A stretch of 61,085 nt of DNA from Lachnospiraceae bacterium (GTDB lineage: Bacteria; Bacillota; Clostridia; Lachnospirales; Lachnospiraceae). A model generated the notes under the pieces. It had not been told where the DNA came from. It saw only the letters and a program-made list of their open reading frames with translations, and did no database searches. Each line of letters starts with the position of its first letter. The stretch's first letter is position 1. Of the stretch, positions 1-8,085 are shown piece by piece. Location: assembly GCA_017623215.1 (NCBI GenBank), contig JAGAPO010000106.1, forward strand, positions 1-61,085, read 5' to 3'. Both the position numbers and the translations under genes were made by a program.

Positions 1-1
1 G

Positions 2-481
2 CATCTGATGATTGAGGATCCGGATCGATATCTGGAGGATTTTAAGGCGTGCGGCGCGGATCTGATTACCGTGCACGCAGAGGCAGCCACGCATCTGCAC
101 CGGACGATTGGAAAGATTCATGATCTGGGACTGAAGGCCGGTGTGGCGCTTAACCCGGTGACTCCGCTGAATGTGCTGGAGTATGTGCTTGCCGATGTGG
201 ATATGGTGCTTTTGATGACCGTGAATCCGGGCTTTGGCGGCCAGAAGTTCATTCCGGTGTCGATTGAAAAGATTAAGAAGCTGAAACAGTGGCGTGATGA
301 GAGAGGCCTGACCTTTGATATTGAGATTGACGGCGGCGTCGGCCTTGGAAATGTCGAGGAGACGGTTCGGGCCGGAGCCAATGTAATTGTTGCCGGAACG
401 GCTGTGTTCGGAGGAGATGCGAAGAAGAACGTAGAGGAGTTCCGAAAGATTTTTCAAAAAATAGAGAATGAGGAGTTCTGA
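2..481 (+). CDS. rpe: Ribulose-phosphate 3-epimerase, 3' part (5' end outside window)
   Basis: Cytosolic pentose phosphate enzyme that interconverts ribulose 5-phosphate and xylulose 5-phosphate. The reading frame is already open at the window edge with HLMIEDP, the conserved mid-N-terminal HLM segment of the family, so roughly the first 60 residues of a normal 215-220 residue protein lie outside. MTVNPGFGGQ and IDGGV, the phosphate-binding and catalytic loops of the TIM barrel, are present. The internal ATG at 8 is not the true start. thiN follows after a 35-base gap with its own ribosome site, an order (rpe then thiN) common in Firmicutes. Confidence 0.95.
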   Translation, partial: HLMIEDPDRYLEDFKACGADLITVHAEAATHLHRTIGKIHDLGLKAGVALNPVTPLNVLEYVLADVDMVLLMTVNPGFGGQKFIPVSIEKIKKLKQWRDERGLTFDIEIDGGVGLGNVEETVRAGANVIVAGTAVFGGDAKKNVEEFRKIFQKIENEEF

Positions 482-516
482 TCCGGTTCTTAACCTGCGC
501 GTGGAGGAAAGCGTGT

Positions 517-1206
517 ATGAAGACGAATCGTTCAGAAGAGAATTGCATGAGCACAGAGGATATTCTGATTATAACCGGAGGCAGGATTGATCTGCCGTTT
601 GTAAAAGAGTATTTGCAAAAGAACCGGTTTGGGCATATAATAGCAGTGGACAAAGGGCTTGAGACCGCGGACGCGCTTGGACTTGTGCCGGAGTATGTAG
701 TCGGAGATTTTGACACAGTAAAGCCGGAGGTGCTTGCAAGGTATCGAGGCCGGGAGGATGTGGAGATTCGGGCGTTTCGGCCGGAGAAGGATCTGACGGA
801 TACACAGATTGCTCTTTCCATTGCAGGGGAGGCCGGAAAGGGAACCATCGTGATGCTCGGTGCGACCGGAAGCCGGTTCGATCATATGCTTGCCAATCTC
901 TTCCTACTGGAAGAAGTGTTAAAGGCAGGCAGAGATTGTGTGATTCTGGATGAGAACAACCGGATATGGCTTGCCGATCGAAGCTTTATCCTGAAGCGGG
1001 AAGAAGCGTGGGGGAATTATGTATCTCTGATTCCGCTTACCGATACGGTCACAGGCGTTACCCTGCGCGGAATGAAATATCCGCTTGCGGATTATACTCT
1101 TGAGAGAGTGAAGAGCGGTCTTGGCGTAAGTAATGAGATCGTGGAAGAGACGGCGCAGGTGGAATTCAAGAGCGGTATTCTGGTCGTTGTGGAAGCGAAA
1201 GACTGA
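517..1206 (+). CDS. thiN: Thiamine diphosphokinase
   Basis: Transfers pyrophosphate from ATP to thiamine, giving the cofactor thiamine diphosphate. The 229-residue product has the family motifs VVGDFDT (metal-binding Asp residues), KDLTDTQ and GATGSRFDHMLANL. I chose the ATG at 517 because GTGGAGGA lies 8 bases upstream; the ATG at 547 would also give a complete protein but has only a weak ribosome site. It lies directly behind rpe and is probably co-transcribed. A short hairpin (1243-1248 with 1262-1267) occupies part of the 131-base gap to ychF. Confidence 0.93.
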   Translation: MKTNRSEENCMSTEDILIITGGRIDLPFVKEYLQKNRFGHIIAVDKGLETADALGLVPEYVVGDFDTVKPEVLARYRGREDVEIRAFRPEKDLTDTQIALSIAGEAGKGTIVMLGATGSRFDHMLANLFLLEEVLKAGRDCVILDENNRIWLADRSFILKREEAWGNYVSLIPLTDTVTGVTLRGMKYPLADYTLERVKSGLGVSNEIVEETAQVEFKSGILVVVEAKD

Positions 1207-1310
1207 TTGATTGGCGGATATGGAGCGAAAAAGCCCGGAGAAGGCCTGCAGGGGAGAACGCCAGGCCGATCCGAAAGAATGTGAGAATCAAAAGATTACT
1301 AAGATAGAGC

Positions 1311-1334
1311 GCCGCTTAAGCGGCAGAAAGAGGA
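1311..1334 (+). promoter_or_regulatory. Leader hairpin plus AGAA plus Shine-Dalgarno of ychF
   Basis: A perfect 14-base palindrome (GCCGC-TTAA-GCGGC, 1311-1324) is followed at once by AGAA and then AGAGGA, with the ychF ATG at 1338. The same arrangement recurs before murD, sigE, the beta-CASP gene, the VirB4-like gene and uxaA. Function unknown; an RNA-level element is inferred. Confidence 0.55.
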
Positions 1335-1337
1335 CAT

Positions 1338-2435
1338 ATGAAATTAGGTATCGTAGGATTGCCGAATGTCGGCAAAAGCACACTGTTTAACTCATTAACC
1401 AAAGCGGGGGCGGAGTCGGCGAACTATCCGTTCTGTACGATTGATCCGAATGTCGGCATCGTTCCGGTTCCGGATGAGAGACTGAAGGTTCTGACTGATC
1501 TGTACCAGTCCGAGAAGACGGTTCCCGCGGTCATTGAATTCGTGGATATCGCAGGTCTGGTAAAGGGCGCGTCCAAGGGAGAGGGCCTCGGCAACCAGTT
1601 CCTTTCCAATATCCGTGAGGTGGACGCAATCGTTCACGTTGTAAGATGCTTTGAGGATTCCAACATTATCCATGTGGACGGTTCGATTAATCCGCTTCGC
1701 GATATCGAGACGATCAATCTGGAGCTGATCTTCTCGGATCTGGAGATACTGGAACGCAGAATCTCAAAGGTTGCAAGAGGAGCGAAGAACGATAAGGCGC
1801 TTGCAAAGGAGTTAGATCTGCTGGAGAGACTGAAGAGTCACCTGGAAGACGGCAAGATGGCAAAGACCTTTGTGACCGAGGACGAGGATGAGCTTGTATG
1901 GCTTGCGGAGTACAATCTGCTGACCTATAAGCCGGTTATCTACGCGGCCAATGTGGACGAGGATTCCCTTGCGGATGACGGTGAGAGCAACGAATTCGTT
2001 CAGCAGGTAAGAGCATTTGCAAAAGAAGAGAATTCGGAAGTATTTGTAATCTGCGCGCAGATCGAGCAGGAGATTGCCGAACTGGATGATGCAGAAAAGA
2101 CGGAGTTCTTAGAGGCGCTCGGGCTGACAGAATCCGGCCTTGAGAAGTTAATCCGTGCAAGCTATCGGATTCTGGGACTGATCAGCTACCTGACGGCAGG
2201 ACCGAAGGAGACGAGGGCCTGGACGATTACAGCAGGAACGAAGGCGCCTCAGGCAGCAGGCAAGATTCACTCGGACTTCGAGAGAGGCTTTATCCGCGCC
2301 GAGATCGTAACGTATGATAATCTGATTGAATGCGGCAGCTACAACGCGGCGAAGGAAAAGGGTCTTGTCAGATCCGAAGGAAAGGAATATGTGGTACAGG
2401 ACGGGGATGTCGTTCTCTTCCGATTCAATGTATAA
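1338..2435 (+). CDS. ychF: YchF/Obg-family redox-regulated ATPase
   Basis: Universally conserved P-loop protein of the Obg-like family that prefers ATP over GTP and associates with ribosomes. The 365 residues match the family length. Visible motifs: G1 GLPNVGKST at residues 6-14, G3 DIAGLVKGASKGEGLG, and a degenerate NxxE-type G4 (NVDE) that explains ATP preference in the family. The C-terminal TGS domain is seen in the ETRAWTITAGTKAPQAAGKI region and the end VVLFRFNV. Start ATG at 1338 follows AGAGGA. lgt begins 16 bases after its stop. Confidence 0.97.
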   Translation: MKLGIVGLPNVGKSTLFNSLTKAGAESANYPFCTIDPNVGIVPVPDERLKVLTDLYQSEKTVPAVIEFVDIAGLVKGASKGEGLGNQFLSNIREVDAIVHVVRCFEDSNIIHVDGSINPLRDIETINLELIFSDLEILERRISKVARGAKNDKALAKELDLLERLKSHLEDGKMAKTFVTEDEDELVWLAEYNLLTYKPVIYAANVDEDSLADDGESNEFVQQVRAFAKEENSEVFVICAQIEQEIAELDDAEKTEFLEALGLTESGLEKLIRASYRILGLISYLTAGPKETRAWTITAGTKAPQAAGKIHSDFERGFIRAEIVTYDNLIECGSYNAAKEKGLVRSEGKEYVVQDGDVVLFRFNV

Positions 2436-2451
2436 TTAGGTGGTGATAAGA

Positions 2452-3384
2452 ATGCTCCTTGGCAGAGGCATTCGTTTCCCTAACGTGGGAATTGCATTTG
2501 AGGATGTTCCGAAGAATATTACGGTGTTCGGCGTTACGATAGCCATATATGGAATCGTGATCGCGATTGCGCTGATCGTCGGAGTGCTGGTGGTACAGTG
2601 GCAGGCGAAGAGAACCGGCCAGAACAAAGAAGTATATCTGGACTTTGCACTGTATGCGATCCTGTTTTCCTTAATCGGGGCGAGGCTTTTCTATGTTGCT
2701 TTTCATCCGGAGGAATTTAGCGAGGATCCGATACAGATTCTGAATATCCGGACGGGAGGCCTTGCGATCTATGGCGCAATTCTGATGGGCCTGCTTGTGG
2801 CGTTTATCTATGCAAAGATTCGAAAGCTTTCCTTTGGGGAGCTTGCGGACACCTGCGTGGGAGGACTTGCGGCCGGGCAGATTATCGGAAGGCTTGGGAA
2901 CTTCTTCAATCGGGAATCCTTTGGAGCTTATACGGACAAGCTATTCGCAATGCAGCTGAACATTCACGACGTACCGTCGGACTTTTACTGCGCCTATAAA
3001 GACATTGTGGTGAAATATGCGGGCAATCCGGCACTGTTTCAGCAGATCAGCGAGATCCGCGACCATCAGCAGGTTGTGGATGGGATTGTATATATTCAGG
3101 TTCATCCGATATTCCTGTATGAGATGCTCTGGAATCTGGTGCTTTTGATTCTGATTTTACTTCTGATCAGGCATAGAACCTTTAAAGGTGAGATACTTCT
3201 GCTGTACCTTGGCGGCTATGGACTCGGGAGATACTGGATGGAGAGTCTGAGGCTCGACAGGCTTTATATTTGGGGAACCACAATCCCTGTTGCACAGGTC
3301 ATCTCTCTGGCGCTTGTGGGGCTTTCCGTGTTGATATGGATTGGCATGCGAATCCGCTGTTTTCGGAAAGAAATGAAAAAATAG
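2452..3384 (+). CDS. lgt: Prolipoprotein diacylglyceryl transferase
   Basis: Membrane enzyme that attaches diacylglycerol to the lipobox cysteine of prelipoproteins; the lipoproteins at 37.2 and 40.1 kb are expected substrates. The signature GRLGNFFNRESFG and HPIFLYEMLWN are present, with about seven hydrophobic segments over 310 residues. I placed the start at ATG 2452, since AGGTGGTG (2438-2445) sits 6 bases upstream; the open frame extends to a GTG at 2440 but that codon is itself inside the ribosome site. The gene is tight behind ychF. A strong terminator at 3491-3535 ends the unit. Confidence 0.95.
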   Translation: MLLGRGIRFPNVGIAFEDVPKNITVFGVTIAIYGIVIAIALIVGVLVVQWQAKRTGQNKEVYLDFALYAILFSLIGARLFYVAFHPEEFSEDPIQILNIRTGGLAIYGAILMGLLVAFIYAKIRKLSFGELADTCVGGLAAGQIIGRLGNFFNRESFGAYTDKLFAMQLNIHDVPSDFYCAYKDIVVKYAGNPALFQQISEIRDHQQVVDGIVYIQVHPIFLYEMLWNLVLLILILLLIRHRTFKGEILLLYLGGYGLGRYWMESLRLDRLYIWGTTIPVAQVISLALVGLSVLIWIGMRIRCFRKEMKK

Positions 3385-3490
3385 GACTAATTTCCTATAT
3401 TGCGTCGAAAAAAGAAGAAAACGCCCAGATATTGACACATTTTGTTCGATTTTGAAAAATGCTACAAGATATTGTAGTTTTATGAAGAAA

Positions 3491-3535
3491 AATAAGAGGA
3501 AACATCAAATGGTAGATGTTTCCTCTTATTTTTTT
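3491..3535 (+). terminator. Intrinsic terminator after lgt
   Basis: A perfect 16-bp stem (3491-3506 with 3515-3530) with an 8-base loop, followed by a T run to 3535. It separates the lgt transcript from the dcw promoter downstream. Confidence 0.9.
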
Positions 3536-3549
3536 ACAAGAAATTGCTA

Positions 3550-3578
3550 TTGATTATTTTGGGATTGTGGTATAAAAT
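3550..3578 (+). promoter_or_regulatory. Probable dcw-cluster promoter (Pmra)
   Basis: TTGATT (3550-3555) and TAAAAT (3573-3578) are separated by 17 bases, downstream of the lgt terminator and just ahead of the MraZ boxes. It is the only good sigma-A-type match before mraZ. Confidence 0.55.
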
Positions 3579-3585
3579 AAGTTAT

Positions 3586-3635
3586 CGAGTGGTGGAAAGT
3601 GGTTCAAATATGCTCAAAGTGGAGTAAAGTGGGGG
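3586..3635 (+). promoter_or_regulatory. MraZ-binding repeat array
   Basis: Five 10-bp phased units run from 3586 to 3635. Units 2, 4 and 5 begin AAAGTGG (3596, 3616, 3626), unit 1 is GAGTGGTGGA and unit 3 (3606) is degenerate. MraZ proteins are known to bind phased AAAGTG-type repeats ahead of their own operon, so this is most likely the autoregulatory operator, lying at and just after the expected transcription start. Confidence 0.75.
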
Positions 3636-3675
3636 ATTGCTTTCGCCGAATATGCCGCAAAAGCAGGTGACACAT

Positions 3676-4104
3676 ATGTTCATGGGGGACTACAATCATA
3701 CGATTGATGCCAAAGGCAGAATTATCGTGCCCTCCAGACTGAGAGAATCTCTGGGCGATACGTTTGTCGTAACGCTTGGTCTGGAAGGGTGTCTTTTCGT
3801 GTACCCAAATGACGAGTGGAACCTCTTTGTAGAAGAGCTGAAGAAGCTCCCGGGAACCAAGGAAGCCAGACAGCTGCAGCGCTATTTTATGGCGGGCGCG
3901 GCTGAATGCGAAGTGGACAAGCAGGGCAGAATCCTGATTCCGGCGAAGTTAAGGGAGTATGCGGCACTTGATAAGGATGTGGTATTCCTTGGAATGATTA
4001 ATAAGGTGGAGATTTGGAGCAAAGAACGCTTCGAACAGAACAATACCTTCGAAGGTATGGATGAGATTGCGGACAAGATGGCGGAATACGGCTTGAGTTT
4101 TTAA
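3676..4104 (+). CDS. mraZ: Transcriptional regulator MraZ
   Basis: AbrB-like DNA-binding protein that forms a ring and controls the dcw operon. The start at 3676 gives 142 residues beginning MFMGDYNHTIDAKGR, the canonical N-terminus, preceded by CAGGTGA; the longer open frame from 3637 adds residues not found in the family. Two SpoVT/AbrB half-domains are visible (KGRIIVPSRLRE near residue 11 and QGRILIPAKLREYA near residue 83). It is the first gene of the dcw cluster and is preceded by its likely operator at 3586-3635. rsmH follows in the same direction. Confidence 0.95.
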   Translation: MFMGDYNHTIDAKGRIIVPSRLRESLGDTFVVTLGLEGCLFVYPNDEWNLFVEELKKLPGTKEARQLQRYFMAGAAECEVDKQGRILIPAKLREYAALDKDVVFLGMINKVEIWSKERFEQNNTFEGMDEIADKMAEYGLSF

Positions 4105-4168
4105 TGGGTAGGGCCGAAGCAGGAGCCTGGCGGCCGAAAGCCGTTTGGCAGAGAAAGGAGTGCGCGGA

Positions 4169-5170
4169 ATGGAAGAGAATACACAGGGAAAACGGTTTGT
4201 TCACGCATCCGTGCTCCTGAATGAGACGATTGATGGACTTGCCATTCGTCCGGACGGCATCTATGTGGACGGAACGCTTGGAGGAGGAGGGCATTCGTTC
4301 CATATATGCAGGAACCTCACCGAAGGGGGCAGACTGATCGGAATTGATCAGGACGCGGATGCGATTGGAGCAGCTACAATCCGGCTTGCGCCATATGCCG
4401 GGCAGGTTACGATTGTCCGGGATAATTACCGGAACATCGCAGACGTGTTAAAAGGACTTGGAATCGCGGGAGTGGACGGAATCGTACTGGATCTTGGAGT
4501 ATCCTCGTATCAGCTGGATACGCCGGAGAGAGGCTTTACCTACCGGGAAGAGGACGCGCCGCTCGACATGCGGATGGACACCAGAAATACGAAAACCGCG
4601 AAGGATATTGTGAACGGATATACCGAACAGGAGCTTTACCGAATCATAAGAGATTACGGCGAAGATAAATTTGCAAAGAATATCGCAAAGCATATTGTGC
4701 GTGCGAGAGAACAAAAGCCGCTTGAGACAACGGGCGAGCTTACCGAGGCGATTAAGGCGGCGATCCCGGCCAAGGTCAGAATGACAGGGGGACATCCGGC
4801 CAAGAGAACCTTTCAGGCAATCCGCATTGAGCTGAATGAGGAGCTGGATGTATTGAGGGATTCGCTTGATACGATGATAGAGCTTCTGAATGACGGCGGA
4901 AGACTCTGCATTATTACGTTCCATTCGTTAGAGGATCGGATCGTAAAAGCCGCGTTCAGAAAGAATGAGAATCCGTGTGAGTGTCCGCCTTCTTTCCCGG
5001 TGTGTGTCTGTGGAAAGAAGAGCAAGGGAAAGGTGATCACCAGAAAGCCAATCCTTCCTACGGAGGAGGAGCTTGCGGTGAATCCGAGATCCGGAAGCGC
5101 AAAGCTGCGGATATTTGAACGAAGGGCGTCGTTAAAAGAATGGGAGGATCAGACAAATGGAGACGAATAG
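4169..5170 (+). CDS. rsmH: 16S rRNA (cytosine-1402 N4) methyltransferase RsmH
   Basis: S-adenosylmethionine-dependent enzyme (formerly MraW) that N4-methylates C1402 of 16S rRNA. From ATG 4169 it has 333 residues, starting [10 protein letters not shown], with GAAAGGAG 8 bases upstream; a TTG at 4145 lies upstream of that site and is less likely. Motifs: [11 protein letters not shown] (SAM loop), [26 protein letters not shown] and the C-terminal [11 protein letters not shown] small hairpin (CGGC/GCCG, 4131-4143) precedes the ribosome site. The stop overlaps the start of the ftsL-like gene by 14 bases, which points to translational coupling. Confidence 0.96.
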   Translation: MEENTQGKRFVHASVLLNETIDGLAIRPDGIYVDGTLGGGGHSFHICRNLTEGGRLIGIDQDADAIGAATIRLAPYAGQVTIVRDNYRNIADVLKGLGIAGVDGIVLDLGVSSYQLDTPERGFTYREEDAPLDMRMDTRNTKTAKDIVNGYTEQELYRIIRDYGEDKFAKNIAKHIVRAREQKPLETTGELTEAIKAAIPAKVRMTGGHPAKRTFQAIRIELNEELDVLRDSLDTMIELLNDGGRLCIITFHSLEDRIVKAAFRKNENPCECPPSFPVCVCGKKSKGKVITRKPILPTEEELAVNPRSGSAKLRIFERRASLKEWEDQTNGDE

Positions 5171-5708
5171 GAGAAAGACAACCGGGTATCGACAGAATTC
5201 ATACGTATACGGCACCGCGGCGAGAAAGCTGGAGCCGGCAGCGGACTATGAGCTTCCCGAGAGATATGCGCTGCCCGAGGAACAGCCGGTCAGAGAAGAG
5301 CGGGAGCAGGAACAGGTCAAAAGACAGCCCTTTAGAGAGGCAGGAAGAGTTCCTGCCATCAATCTGCTTTCCCTGATATTTCTGCTTGGAGTGATTGGAA
5401 TTACGCTTTGGACATGCATGAGCTATTTGAAGGCTCAGGCTGATGTTACCCAGATGGAGAAAAAGATTAAGACTTTGGAGTCAACGCTGACCAGTACGAC
5501 CAATAAGAATGACGCTATGCTTGCAAGTATCTCTGAGGCACTCGATCTGGACCATATCTATTCGGTAGCGGTCAACGAGCTTGGAATGGTATATCCGAAT
5601 AAGAATACGGTCATTACTTATGCGACACCGGAATCCGGTTATGTCAGACAGTATGAGGAGATTCCGGAGGCGGAGGAAGAATCCATATTGGATAGATTTT
5701 CAAAGTAA
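5157..5708 (+). CDS. ftsL: FtsL-like cell division protein
   Basis: Small bitopic divisome protein. The 183 residues show a charged cytoplasmic part (about 1-60), a single membrane helix ([18 protein letters not shown], about residues 62-80), then a coiled-coil-like extracellular stretch ([20 protein letters not shown]) and an acidic end. FtsL family members are poorly conserved, so the assignment rests on topology and on its position between rsmH and the first PBP. The ATG at 5157 lies inside the rsmH end. A GC hairpin (CCGCC at 5721-5725 with GGCGG at 5730-5734) follows the stop. Confidence 0.8.
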   Translation: METNRRKTTGYRQNSYVYGTAARKLEPAADYELPERYALPEEQPVREEREQEQVKRQPFREAGRVPAINLLSLIFLLGVIGITLWTCMSYLKAQADVTQMEKKIKTLESTLTSTTNKNDAMLASISEALDLDHIYSVAVNELGMVYPNKNTVITYATPESGYVRQYEEIPEAEEESILDRFSK

Positions 5709-5885
5709 ATATTGCATGCGCCGCCGCGCGGCGGAATATCCGGAACAGACAGGGCGGGCCGCACAGAATGTGCAGGCCTGCCTTTTTCGAAATAGCGTGA
5801 AATAACGGGGCATTGGTATCCGGCAGGCGCGTTCGGGAGAACCGAGAGTGTCGGAACAGGCGGAAGCATTGGATTGGAGATTGGA

Positions 5886-7961
5886 ATGGCAAAAAGCAGA
5901 AGACACAGAAGAAAAGAAAAAAGATTCGTATATTACATGCAGAGCAAGCTGATGTTTGTATTTGTTGTAATTATGCTGGTGGCTGCGGTCTTGATTGGCC
6001 GGCTGACCTATATTAACCGGAAGAATGGAGAGCGTTACGAAAAACGTGTGCTTTCCCAGCAGTCGTATACGAGTTCCGTTGTTCCCTACCGAAGAGGGTC
6101 CATTGTGGATCGCAACGGAACCGTGCTTGCAAGCAGCGATCTGGTATATAACCTGATCCTGGATGCGAAGCTGATTCTGGAAAAAGAAGAAACGTTAAAG
6201 AATGAGAAATACGAGGATGGAACCTCGAAACAATATATGATTCGCGACGCGGTCAGTGAACATTTTGAAATTGAGCGTTCCGAGATCGATAAGCTCCTCG
6301 CGGATAAGCCGGAGAGCCAATACATCGTATTGAGGAAGCATTTGGACTTCGATGTGGTAAATACGTTTGAGGAAGAGATCATGGCCAAGAACAAGTCCAT
6401 CGTCGGAGTCTGGTTCGAAGAGGAATATATCAGAAACTATCCGTATGGAGACCTTGCGGCACATGTGATTGGCTTTACCGCGTCCGGCAACGTCGGAACC
6501 GGCGGAGTCGAGCAGTATTATAATGATACGTTAAACGGAACCAACGGAAGAGAATACGGATATTATGATTCCGAGCTGAATCTGAACCGTATCGTAAAAG
6601 AGGCGGTTAACGGCAATACCATTCGGCTGACGATTGACGCAAATATTCAGCATGTTGTCCAGAAGCACCTGTCCGTCTTCCTTGAGGAGATTGGTGCGAA
6701 GAACGTAGCGGTGCTGGTTATGGATCCGAATAACGGAGATGTTCTTGCAATGGCGGTAAATGACAGCTATGATTTGAACAATCCAAGAGATTTGACCGGA
6801 ATCTATACGCAGGAAGAGATCGATGCAATGGATACGGATACGCTGTTCACGGAGTGGAATAAGATCTGGAACAATTTCTGTATCAGTCAGGTCTACGAAC
6901 CGGGTTCCACCTGGAAACCGATGACGGTTGCGGCCGCGCTCGAAGAGGATCTGGTAACAACAACCGAATTATTTAAATGCGACGGCTATGAGTATATCGG
7001 CGGCTACCGAATCAGCTGTAATAACCGGAGCGGCCACGGAATGATCAATCTGACACAGTCCCTGATGAAATCCTGCAACGACGCGCTGATGGAGATCGGA
7101 AAGCGCGAGGGCGGCGATTTGCTGTACGCATATCAGAAGCTGTTCGGGCTTGGAAGCAAGACCGGAATTGACCTTCCGGGTGAGGAAAAGGGTCTGTTAA
7201 AGACAAACGGAATGAGTGTGACCGACCTTGCGACCAATAGCTTCGGTCAGAACTTCAACGTAACGATGGTACAGATGGCCGCGGCTTTTTGCTCGCTGGT
7301 GAACGGCGGATATTATTACGAGCCGAGAGTGGTCTGTGAGATCTTAGATGAAAATGGGGCAACGGTAGAAGAAAAAGAACCGGTGCTGGTAAGAGAGACC
7401 GTATCAAAGGCAACCTCGGAGTTCATTAAGGAAGCCATGTATATGACGGTTGCGGAAGGAACCGCGAAGGCGGCCGGCGTGGAAGGGTATCTGGTCGGAG
7501 GCAAGACCGGTACGGCTCAGAAACAGCCCCGTGAGGATAAACGCTACCTGGTATCCTTCCTTGGATGCGTGCCGACGGATGACCCGCAGGCGGTCGTTTA
7601 TGTGGTGGTAGATGAGGCGCAGAACGTGGTGACACAGGCTTCCTCCACGATTGCGACATCTTTTGCATCCAGAATTATGGAGGATATTCTCCCGTTCCTT
7701 GGAATCTATCCGGACGGGGATATCGAATATAACAGAGGACTTCTCGGCGACGGTACCCTTCCGGATACCGACGAAGGAGAAGAAGGTGGGGAGGACGCTC
7801 CGGAGGAGACGACGGAACCGTTAGTAGATGAAGAGGGGAATCCGATCGTCTACGACCCGTCCCAGGATGAATCCTTTCCGGATGCGATTCCGGACGGGAT
7901 GGATTCTCAGCAAAGCACCGGCACGGGAGATGCCGATGGCACACAGGAAGGCGGCGAATAG
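5886..7961 (+). CDS. Class B penicillin-binding protein (FtsI/PBP2-like transpeptidase)
   Basis: D,D-transpeptidase that cross-links peptidoglycan, most likely at the septum. 691 residues from ATG 5886, which has GGAGA 5 bases upstream; a TTG at 5874 is also open. A single N-terminal membrane anchor (about residues 20-45) is followed by the dimerisation domain and the transpeptidase domain with PGSTWK (SxxK), KSCND (SxN) and GGKTGTAQ (KTG). The last 80 residues are an acidic, Glu/Asp/Pro-rich tail instead of PASTA domains. The 178-base gap from the ftsL-like gene is large for this cluster. Together with the next gene it forms the usual ftsI-spoVD type pair. Confidence 0.9.
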   Translation: MAKSRRHRRKEKRFVYYMQSKLMFVFVVIMLVAAVLIGRLTYINRKNGERYEKRVLSQQSYTSSVVPYRRGSIVDRNGTVLASSDLVYNLILDAKLILEKEETLKNEKYEDGTSKQYMIRDAVSEHFEIERSEIDKLLADKPESQYIVLRKHLDFDVVNTFEEEIMAKNKSIVGVWFEEEYIRNYPYGDLAAHVIGFTASGNVGTGGVEQYYNDTLNGTNGREYGYYDSELNLNRIVKEAVNGNTIRLTIDANIQHVVQKHLSVFLEEIGAKNVAVLVMDPNNGDVLAMAVNDSYDLNNPRDLTGIYTQEEIDAMDTDTLFTEWNKIWNNFCISQVYEPGSTWKPMTVAAALEEDLVTTTELFKCDGYEYIGGYRISCNNRSGHGMINLTQSLMKSCNDALMEIGKREGGDLLYAYQKLFGLGSKTGIDLPGEEKGLLKTNGMSVTDLATNSFGQNFNVTMVQMAAAFCSLVNGGYYYEPRVVCEILDENGATVEEKEPVLVRETVSKATSEFIKEAMYMTVAEGTAKAAGVEGYLVGGKTGTAQKQPREDKRYLVSFLGCVPTDDPQAVVYVVVDEAQNVVTQASSTIATSFASRIMEDILPFLGIYPDGDIEYNRGLLGDGTLPDTDEGEEGGEDAPEETTEPLVDEEGNPIVYDPSQDESFPDAIPDGMDSQQSTGTGDADGTQEGGE

Positions 7962-8085
7962 AAGCGGATCGGTACACCGGAGAGACGGAACGCGCACAGG
8001 AAGGAAGAACTGCCTGTCGGAAGAACGCCTGATTTGGCATAAGGACAGGGAGCACTAAATAAACTTTTTATAAGAAAAGTTCGGG

